Source: Cordilura impudica (taxonomy: Eukaryota > Arthropoda > Insecta > Diptera > Scathophagidae). Taken from it: 64,000 nucleotides of DNA. Positions 20,601-31,516 of this stretch are shown here, in pieces. Each line of letters begins with the position of its first letter. Positions within the stretch are counted from its first letter, which is position 1. Location of the stretch: the NCBI GenBank assembly GCA_963682025.1, contig OY821519.1:65466783-65530782 (forward strand), read 5' to 3'. A program made the position numbers and the translations under genes. A model generated the notes under the pieces. The model was not told the DNA's origin. It did not search any database and worked only from the letters and a program-made list of their open reading frames with translations.

Positions 20601-23600
20601 CAGATCAACGTAAATTTATATGGAGTAGAACAATAAAACACACATATTTTAATTTCTCTAAGACGAAACGTGAATTGAGTACAGAGTATTAAGCTTCAAG
20701 TACATATGTTAATAGTACTGATGAAACCGTCCGATATCCTTCTGCCCTGATATGAAACGACTTTTTAAGAAAAAGTGTTTTTTCAAGAAGCAGTATTTTT
20801 TAAGAAAAGATACCTATTTTAAAACTGCTTTTTTTTTAAGAAAACGAAAATGTTTTATGAAACGGTAATTTTTGATGTGTAAACATTTATACGCAATACA
20901 ATCACAAAAACAGCGTAACATGTGAGCCGTAAAACAAAATCGGTGTGACTTATGATTGTATTGTATGAAAAAAATATGATATGTAATAACCTGTTTGAAA
21001 ACGAAAAATAAAAAATGAAAAATAAAAAATGAAAAATAAAAAATGAAAAATAAAAATAAAAATGAAAAATTAAAAATAAAAAAATAAAAAATGAAAAATA
21101 AAAATGAAAAACGAAAAATGAAAAAAAAAAAAAAATAAAAAATAAAAAAAAAAAATGGAAAACGAAAAATGAAAAATAAAAAAAAATAAAAAATGAAAAA
21201 GGAAAAATAAAAATTAAAAATTAAAAATTAAAATAAAAAATTAAATATAAACAAGTAAGAAAATTATAGTCGGTCTAGACCGACTATACGATACCCTATA
21301 CCATGCGTTTAGAAACCCTATCTCTTAGGCCCAACTAACTGGACATAGAAAATAAGCAAAAACCAAATTTGAGTGGGATTTTTATTAATTTTTTTGGCTG
21401 CAGATATGAAAAAGGTCATATCGGATGCTATATCTATATAGGGACTAGGTCCAAAAATGGACCGATCCTGATCATGTTTGGTAAAGTCTCTTGTATTTTG
21501 CAAAAATATATACAAACAAAATTTGGGAAGAATCAGTGCAATATTTTTGTTTTTAATAGATTTAAGTGAAGATCGGGAAGCAGCTCTATATGGGGTCAAA
21601 GGGATCATTTGTGGACTACTCATTAATGGATGTAATGAAGGCATACAAATCCAATTCGAGTAAGATCTATATGACAATTTGGATCTTATGGCAATTTATG
21701 TCGATTTCATATGGGTAATTTGTATGGGGGCTAGGTCTGAACATGGGCCGATTCTCACCAATTTCAATAGAGTTCATCCCATGGCCGGTAAAAGCTTATA
21801 TACCAAATTTCATCAAAATATATTCTTATTTACGACCTGCAGTTTGATTACAAGGTTTACATGGACACACAGACGGACGGACGGACGGACGGACGGACAT
21901 TGTTAAATCAACTCAGAAAGTGATTCTGATTCGATCGGTATAATTAAAGATGGGTCTAGGTCAAATATTTTTGCTTGTTACAAACAGCAGCACAAAGTCA
22001 TTATACCCTATACCACTATGTGGTAAAAATGAAAAATAAAAAATGAAAAATAAAAGATGAGAAATAAAAAGTGAAAAATAAAAAATAAAAAATGAAAAAC
22101 GAAAAATGAAAAGATTAAAAATGAAAAATAAAAAATTGAAAATAAAAAACGAAAAATTAAAATTAACCGGTTGAAATAATAAATATGTAATAATAATAAT
22201 AATAAATATTTTTATATTAAGGGAGCCGCTGCAGTTGATTGCTATAAGTGATACATAGACGACGCTTTATGTTTGATTTTAAAAAAGTGCCATAAAAAAA
22301 TCTTTAATTACTAGATGTTTACACATCTCCCCTATAATCAGACTCACATGATTTTTTATTAAAAGGAAATTTTATACCAAAAGGTAACTTTTTTCCAAAA
22401 AGATAGTTTTTAAGAAAATCGACTTTTCTAAAAAAGGTACTTTTTTAAAAAAGGTAATTTTTAAGAAAATTTACTTTCTTAAGAAAATGTGGTTTTTTGG
22501 AAAAATAAATTTTTTTAGAAAAGTAAATTTTTAATTTTATGAAAATGTACTTTTTTAGAAAATTTAATTTTTTAAGAAAAGGTACTTTTTTAAGATAATG
22601 TCCCTTATTATGAGTTGCATTCGATGTTCGATCTACGGGCTATCGAACATCGACTATCGAAATGTCAAATTCGTATTATGAGCTGGCAGCACGGTCGAAA
22701 ATTTTTTTGTACAACGAATTTTCAATCGAATACAATTTTGCTTTTGATGCTGGACGGCAGTTTGCAAAACTTATTGAAAATATAAGTTTTAAATTATTTT
22801 AATTTCATGAGATTGATCTGCCTTGCGTGCATTGCCACAGCAGTTCATCTGTAGTAGACAGCAATTCCATATACGCGTCTTTGCAGTCGAAAATTTGCTA
22901 TAAATCTGTAAACAAATGGGACCCTTGTTAAAACCTCGCATACTCACGTAGTGGAATCCATTTCCAAAATGCTGGAAGCATCTCTCATGACGAAGCATTC
23001 ATCTTCATCAGACGATCAGAGAACCATAATTCCATGTTAATAAACAATTATTTTTTTTCTTTAATAAATTTGTAAACAATGCTTATTTATAGTGCCATCT
23101 TATAAATATGTACTATTGTGAATAATCCAATTGAGTGAAATTCACAATAGCGCTATTTTATCGAATGTGCGCCATAATACCAAATGAAAATTCGTTCGAT
23201 CAGTTAATTCGACCACAATCGAAAATCGAAAGTTGCTCATAATAGGCACCAATATCCTTTTTTAGAAAAGTTACTTATTTAAGAAAAGGTACTTTTTTCA
23301 GAAAAGTTTCTTTTTACGAAAAGGTTATGTATTAAGAAAATATACTTATTTAAGAAAAGATTATTTTGTCAAAAGGTACTGTTTTAAGAAAATGTTAAGT
23401 ACATAAGAGGCACTTTTTTTTTAAGAAAATGTAATTTTTTAAAGAAAATGTATTATTGTGTTGTGTAATTGTTTGGTTTTAGGTCATAAATAATGAAATA
23501 AAAGAAATTAAAAACTTAGAAGTTTAATATTTTATTTCGCTGATTTTATTCTTCCGATATTTCCGATACATATATAATAACAATAATAATATTACTAATA

Positions 23601-26600
23601 AATCACAATTAACGCACAAAATATTTTTAAAATAATAATTACATTTTTAAATTTTTAATTAGTTGAGCTGAAAAACTTCTCCTTTTGCAAGTTTATTACC
23701 AACTAATCTCAGTGTTGATCGTTTGTATTTATCTATTGTGTGTCTATATATTTGTGCACATCTTTCCGTATCAGTTTTGTAATTTAATCTCTTATGCGAA
23801 GATGATCTGCGAAGCAGATCGAAATATCGGAAGAATATAATCAGCGAAATACAATATAAAACTTCTTAGTTTTTAATTTATTTTATTTCATTATTTATGA
23901 CCTAAAACCAAACAATTACACAACACAACAACAACAAAGGTCAATTATATAACTTAATCAAAATATATTATTTTCAAGAAAATTTACTTTTTTAGGAGCA
24001 GTTATTTTTTAAGGAAAGATACCTTCTTTAAGAAAAGGTAACTTTTTAAGAACATGTCGTTTTTTAAGAAAATTTAATTTAATTTAATTTTTAAGAAAGG
24101 TACTTTTTTAACAAAAGGAATTTATTTTGGAATATGTACTTTTTTAAGAAATATTACATAAAAAGTGTTTTTTAATAAAATGTACTTTTTGAGAAAAGCT
24201 ACTTTTTAAGAAAAACTACTTTAAAAAAAAGTTATTGTCAAGATAAAGTACATTTTTAGAATAGGTACTTTTTAAGCAATTGGCCTCTTTTATGAAAAGC
24301 TACTTCTCTGTGCCCAATAAAGCGTAAATAACTAAAGACGGTGCAATGGAGCAGTACCACTATGTGATGGGGGTATAATGAGTTTTTGCTGCTGTTTGTA
24401 AGCTAGACCTTTTATTATACCGATCGACTCCGAATTTATTTCTGAAAAGGCAGTTTAGAATTACTCTCTGAGTCGATTTAGCACTGTCCGTCCGTCCATC
24501 TGTCTGACAGTCTGTCTGTCTATCTGTCTGTCCATCTGTGCGACCATGTAAACCAAACAAATAACCCCTATCAGACCGACTAAAATGGTCGTAAGATCTG
24601 GATTATCTATATCGATAAAATTTGGTGCAGTATACCCAATCGTTTTTAATCAAGAACCAAAAATATTTCTCAGATTTCTTTCATACAAAAATAACATCAG
24701 ATATGAAATTTTTCATTCCATGAAGGCCCAAATAACAGCAATGCTACTAAAATTTAGTTTATGCTCATTTTCTATGTCCAGTTAATGCTTCAGCAAAGTT
24801 GGATCCAAGAACCTATCTCGAAACGCTTGGTATAGGGTATTATATAGTCGGTCTTGATTTTCTTATATATTTTTTTGGCTTCTTTCGATGTATCCTTCAA
24901 CAGGATTATTTGTGTTCAAAGAACGTAACCAATTAAATTAAATCGCGATGAAATATAAATATGGGTATAAATATGCTGGACAAATGTATCAAATTTAATC
25001 CAAATAACTTTTACCGAAATGTTTAAAATTTATATGAAATATTTTTTGAATATTTCAGTTTCAAATTTTTCACACAAATTTTAATCTTTTCGTTTGCACC
25101 ATTATATTTATGCCCTGCTGTTTGATAACTTCGTTTACATGGACAAAACAATCGAGGTGAACTATTATACATACGATATTTAGTTTTGCGGGCCAAGTCC
25201 TCTTGATTTTGCATTTGTCGTAACATGGCACGTTTTTCCAAATGTTCGCGTTTCTCATTTTCCTTAACAGCTGCCGTAAATTGTACGCAAAATTTATACA
25301 TAATCCCAAAATATTCGTCCAGTGTAAATGTGGACGCATCTTCACAATAGAAATCAGCCAACATTAAACGCATGGATTCCAGTTCATTCATGCCATTTTT
25401 TAAATGTCCTATCTGACTTTCAGCACTTTTTAGAAATTCAGCCATTTGTTCTCGAATATCCTCATCGCATTGGGAATCGATTTGTTTTATTATTTTTTGC
25501 AATGGTTTATCAAGATCATTAATGTCTTTGGCAATTTGTTCAATATTAATTCTGAAAAGTAAAATATATCTTATTATTATTATACATCCAAATTTTTTGT
25601 AGTAAGTAGTGTATATATTTTTTTACTTGGAAACATTTTCCAAAAAGCTTAACTCAGTGGTAAAATTCAATAGGTCGGGATCGTATTTTTCAACTTCTTT
25701 TGCTATGTAATGTAATAGATTCATACCCGATATATTGGCTCGAATATCGGTTAGTTTATTTAATGATGACAACTTGATACCAGCAGCATTACCAGCATAA
25801 CCTCCGGAATTTAGAAAATTACCAATAGCCATAATAATGCTGAGAACTTTCTGCAGTGCTTCATTGTTTTTGAGATCTTTGGAAATATTATAAATTGTAT
25901 TGATTGCAATAACTACTTTTCAAATATTTAATTACCATCTCCTGCTTTGAACAGAGAATTTATACAAGGATCCATATATGTTACATTGATGGCAAATTCT
26001 TCCTTAAGTAACATGCTCTCAATTCGCAATTTGTAACTAAAAAAATATAAAACAAAAGTTTTTAAGAATTAGTAAGACTTTGCGTGCACTATCTCTAATT
26101 TTTCTAGAGTCAAAGGCTAAATAAAGTGAGGGCCAAATAAGGGAGTGAAATAAAACACCCGTGTTCTAAACTCAATATTATAATCGAGGCTGCTAATACC
26201 AAGAGAAAAGAAAGGCAAATTTTACATTATACTGGTTAAGTTTTTACAATGATGTTGAAACTTAATAAAACAATTAAAAAAAATTTTCGTGATTTCTTTA
26301 ATTGAAAGCAATTATTAAATGCAATCAGCACAAATGTAAATAAATACAATTACTTGTTTAAAGAGAGTGAGAGAATAACTCTTACTCTCATCGTTAAACA
26401 TGTACAAAAAAAAAAAAAAACAAAAACAACAAGCCAAGAAAAATGTGTATACATCACAAACATGTATCTATATGCATATGTTCTGTTACTTATAAAGATT
26501 TTTCACTGTTTTTAATTTTTTATAAACATGTAATTTTATGGGAGTCTCTTTACATTTTTATACGTCATTCCTCACCTATACGGTCTAGACTCTACAGACT

Positions 26601-29600
26601 TCAAATTCAATACCAATCTGCTCAAAATAATAACATCATACAATTCATTACCCAGTTAAATAGTTTATTTTGTGATTGATTGATTTTAACAGACAGACAG
26701 ACCTGTTAACAATCTCCGAGTGGGGTAAAGCGAATAGGGTTGATTTTAATGCGCTGAAGATTCAATGCTGTATGTTGACCCATAGGGCCATGGAATCAAC
26801 AATGCCATCTGTATATATGGGTGGTATAGGTATTGAGGAATCGGATACTCTTGATGTTCTAGGCATGAGAATTCAATGTGATGTTCGTTGGAATGAGCAT
26901 GTTTTTCAGGTGTCGAAAGAAGCATTCAAGTGTCTTGGTTTTCTAAAACGGTGTAAAAATTACTTCACTCCTTCTGATCTCCTTAAAATCTATACCACTT
27001 ACATCCGACCGAAAATGGAATACAACTCCCATATATGGGCAGGAGCTTCAGAGTCTATTTTGGAGCTACTGGACCGTGTGCAAATGAGAGCGTTGGCGCT
27101 CATCAATAACAGTAGGGTATCCAACTCTATTGATTCATTGGAACACCATCGGAATGTGGGTTGTGTAGCACTGTTCTATAGATATTACCATGGGAAATGA
27201 TCATCTGAGATTAGCGAAATTATTCCAAGTGCCCGAGTTTCGGTTCGCTCTACCCGCTTCTCTAGTAGATCACATCCGTTTGTAGTCTATTATACAGTTG
27301 ACCACACAACGCATTACAGAGAGAATTCATTTATCAGTCAAACTAGCCTTATGTGGAATAAACTCCCCGCAGAGGTCTTTCCTGACAGTTATAATCTAAT
27401 AAAATTTAAGTCAAATATCCACAAACACTACTCCCTCTTTCCTCCTTCCCATAACCTATTTCCTGAAATCAACACAATGCACTGCATTTGTAGGGGGCAT
27501 CCCCTGAGTGTTGGTTAATATAAAAAAAAAAAAGTATAGCTCGACTCGAGCTGTTGTAAAAATAGGGAATATACTTTCTTTGGTCGCAAATATTTTTTTC
27601 AATGCGTTACAAAGGGAATGGCAAATTGGCGTTGAGAGTATAAAGATAAAAACTAAATTTCAGTTCTTTGAAAAAGGATAATCCTTAATTTTTTATTTCG
27701 CTCTTAAAAAGCTCCTGCATACATCCCTGATAATTAATAATACTCACTTGGGAACATCCAGCAGAAGTAATAAAAACTTTTCCGCTTTACCGAGAAATTG
27801 CTTATTTCCAACAAATGACCGCAGAACTTCAATCTGTTGATCATCGGGAAGATACCTTAATAAATCTTTAAGTTTTTCTGGACCCATAGCCTTATGATGA
27901 CCATTGTATATGAGTTGAATAATATCTTCATTAGAATTGTAGCTAAAAATAGTTGAGCAAATGATTAAATTAAAAACAAGCAAGAAAATTATAGTCGGTC
28001 TAGACCCACTATGTGATACCCTGTACCTTGCATTTAGAGAATGGGTCTTAGGTCGACTTAATTGGGTATAGAAAATAAGAAAAATAATAAATTTTTATTA
28101 ATTTTTTTGCCTGCATATCTGAAAAAGTTCATATCGGATGCTATATTTATATGTGGACTAAGTCGAAATATGGCCCGATCCTGACCATATTTGGTAAAGT
28201 TACTTATTTTTTTTTTTCCAAAAACATATACAAACCAAATTTGAGAAAAATCTGTAATATTTTTGTTTTTGATATGTTTATGTGGAGTCTATGACTAACA
28301 ATTTTTCCGTCTGCGGAAAATTTCCCGAAAACAATTTCCCGAAAACAATTTCCCAAATACAATTGCCCGAAAACAATTGCCCGAAAAAACAATTCCCCGA
28401 AAAAACAATTCCCCGAAAAAACAATTCCCCGAAAACAATTTCCCGAAATTACAATTTCCCGAAAACAATTTCCCGAAAACAATTTCCCGAAATTACAATT
28501 TCCCGAAAACAATTTCCCGAAAACAATTTCCCGAAAACAATTTCCCGAAATTACAATTTCCCGAAATTACGATTTCCCGAAAAAAATTTCCCGAAATTAC
28601 AATTTCCCTATTTTTAGTTTACAACTTCCCATATATTCTTGATTTCCCCCATACAAAAACTTGCTGCATACGATTTCTTGAAAAAACAATTTCCCGAGTA
28701 TACGACTTCTCGAAAAAAAAATTCCCCCACCCCGCACCGCGCCCTTCCTCTTCCACCCTCCCTCGTCATCCGGACCTATTTATTGGAGTGTCATACGCTT
28801 ATTTTTTCATTGTGACTTTGAACACTTCGGTATTCAGACTTCCCGACGGATAACGCTCACTCCATCACACCCTACCCATGCAGTAGCTGCTACGGAATCG
28901 TTACCATCTTGCATAGCGAAGTTTTTTTAGTTATTTGGGTTGTAATACTCAGTTACTATGCCACTCGAATTCCTGGATAGCGAAAAAGGTAAACCGAGGT
29001 TGCTTTTGAATGGTTTCTTGTATCATGACGACGGTCAGTCCGTTGATAGCGTTTATTGGCGTTGTATCCTTTATTGAGGAAAACATTGTACCGATAGGGT
29101 CATAACAACGATACTATAAAAAAAGAGGCTCTTCACAATCACAGTGCTGAAGCGGCTTTCGTTGCTAAAGAAAAAATCGTTAATGAGCTGAAAGATCTTG
29201 CCCGGACCATTACATCAACTGGTCATGAGCTGATTATCGCGGTTCGGCCGGTTCTTTGAAGAAATAGAAATTTCGGGAAATTGTAGTTTCGGGAAATTGT
29301 GTTCGGGAAATTGTAATTTAGGGAAATTGTGTTCGGGAAATTGTAATTTCGGGAAATTGTCATTTCGGGAAATTGTGTTCGTGAAATTGTAATTTCGGGA
29401 AATTGTTTTCGGGAAATTTCCCGCAAATCAATTTTTCTGCAGGGTTTATTTTGGACGGATGTAATAAACACACACAGCCCCAATTTGGTCGAGATCTATA
29501 TAACAATTTGGATCTTATGGCAATTTAAGTCAATATCATAGGGGTCATATGTATGGGGACTAGGTCTGAACATGTACCGATTTTCACTAATTTAAATAAC

Positions 29601-31485
29601 GTTCTTCCTAAGGCCGATAGAAGTTTATATTTACCAAATTTATCAAAATATATTCATATTTGCGATCCGTAGTTTGACTACCATGTTTACATGAACTCAC
29701 AGGCAGACAGACGGACAGTCAGACGGACTGACATCGCTAAATCGATTCAGAAAGTGATCGGTATAATAAGAGGTGGGTCTAGGTCAGAAATTTTTGGAAG
29801 TTACGAACATCAGCACAAACTCATTATATTCTGACCACATAGTGGTATTGGGTACAATTATTTTATGCTAGCAGATCTCAGCCCTCGAAATTCGAGTGCA
29901 AATTCTAGGAAAATTTATTTTTTCATTTAATAAATTATTGACCCTAAAGGTATGTTAATCAATTTTAGCCAATTCACAATTCAACACTTTTTCAACACAA
30001 TTCAACACAATTATTAATGTGAATGAAGAAAAACTCATTTTTTTTTTGCAAACACATTAAACACACAAAGCATTGTATAATTTTATGTATGTGTTACTAG
30101 CAACTTTAAATGAGCATAATTCCAAAAAAATTAAAAAATTTTAAAAATCTGAAAATCTGGTGGACATCTAAAAAGAAATACCTTTCAAATAAGATATGTT
30201 TGGTCAAAATCGGGAGAAAACTGTGAAACAAATCATCGGTCGCAAGAAATCGACTTACCTATTAATGCTATAGAAAAACCGGTTTTTACTTACTCTTTAA
30301 ATTGGCTAAGAAATATATTAATTTTGAGACTGTGGATGCTGTCTAGTAAATTAATTGATTTCGGTTCTTTTTTCGTTTTGCCATCTACGCACTCGGAAAC
30401 TGTATCTAGTTTTGTGACTCGTATGCTAAATAAGCCTTCGATACCCTTAAAGTCGATAACTTCTAAGCATTGCTGGTGCTTGGCCAGGATAGACCAAAGA
30501 TTTTGTTTACCCATTATTTTATGTTGTGGAATTTTGGTCCAATTAAGGGTTTTCATTTTTGTTGCTGGTTTTGGTGTATATTGTTGATGTTGATTACATA
30601 AAGGAGGAGGAGGAGCACCTGGTGCAATTATCGTTCTAGGTGGGACTGGTGCTCCTGGTATTGCTGGGGGTGGTGGTGGTGGTGGACCAGCAGCTACACC
30701 TGTTAACAGAATCAAGAATCATATAATATGAGGATGTGCAAACATTTCCGGCTGCGGCAAAGCCAAACTTAAGTCCGATAGATACATGTTTTTTTTCTTT
30801 AATATTCATATATATATATATACATTTTTATTAAATTCATGAATATAATACAAACGTTGTTATTGTAGAAAATACGATAAACAATATCGTATGTAGAATT
30901 TTTTTTTATTATTATTGAAGCAATTGTAAACTAATAAACCTTAATAAAAATTAGTGATATGAAAAAAAATTCTGTTTGACTTCATTGAAATTTAACATTT
31001 AATAAAAAAAAATTTGTATATGTTTTTGATTCTTGCTATACCTGTTAACGTTGGGGGTGATGATGATGAAGAATGTGTTCCTGGTATTGCGGGTGGTGGT
31101 GGTGGTGGAGGAGGTGCTCCTGAAAATGTTGGCGGTGGAGGTGGTACTGGTGGTGGCGGTACATTCAGTTTTCCTCCAGGATCTAGTGGAGGTGCTGCTA
31201 GAGGCTGTGGTGCCGTAGCAGCCTCGACTTCACTCTTGTTATCTGCTGAACTATAGCCATCAATGCTACACTTTCGGCAAGTAAATCTATTTGTTATTGC
31301 TGTTCGTAGCAGACATGCTGCCTCCTCTTGATTTTCCAATTGTATTGCACGATGTACTAATTTTTCTGCAGTATCCCACAAAATATCACAGACGGCTTCT
31401 CTGGGATCAATACTCAGCAAATGTTGTAAGATGTTCAGAAATGATAGTTTTTGAGGAGTATTTTCTACCTACATACATACATATG

Positions 31486-31516
<31 letters not shown>

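Larger units (their letters stand above)
20750..24345. repeat. TTTTTTAAGAAAAGGTAC-type degenerate array, heavily invaded
   Basis: Irregular units of about 17-20 bp (variants of ACTTTTTTAAGAAAAGGT) at 20750-20873, 22353-22600, 23250-23455 and 23935-24345. The gaps are filled by Z2, a MITE and a fold-back, which therefore inserted later. Related arrays occur at 49.7-50.2 and 58.6-59.7 kb. Confidence 0.75.
27975..29866 (+). mobile_element. Repeat family Y, copy Y3, interrupted by a fold-back element
   Basis: Left part 27975-28298 (ACAAGCAAGAAAATTATAG and the damaged palindrome) and right part 29438-29866 (ending CCACATAGTGGTATTGGG) align with the other Y copies; the middle is the element at 28308-29428. 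Confidence 0.75.

Noticed and set aside
22789..22998. 69-codon minus-strand frame as a gene
   Set aside because: Lies inside a MITE; at best a remnant of a Harbinger-like N-terminus.
28320..28612. Regular short repeats that could look like a CRISPR array
   Set aside because: Units are contiguous with no unique spacers, the genome is eukaryotic, and they are the arms of a fold-back element.
31014..31256. Gly-rich and Val/Leu-rich plus-strand frames
   Set aside because: Reverse complement of the formin FH1 proline codons.
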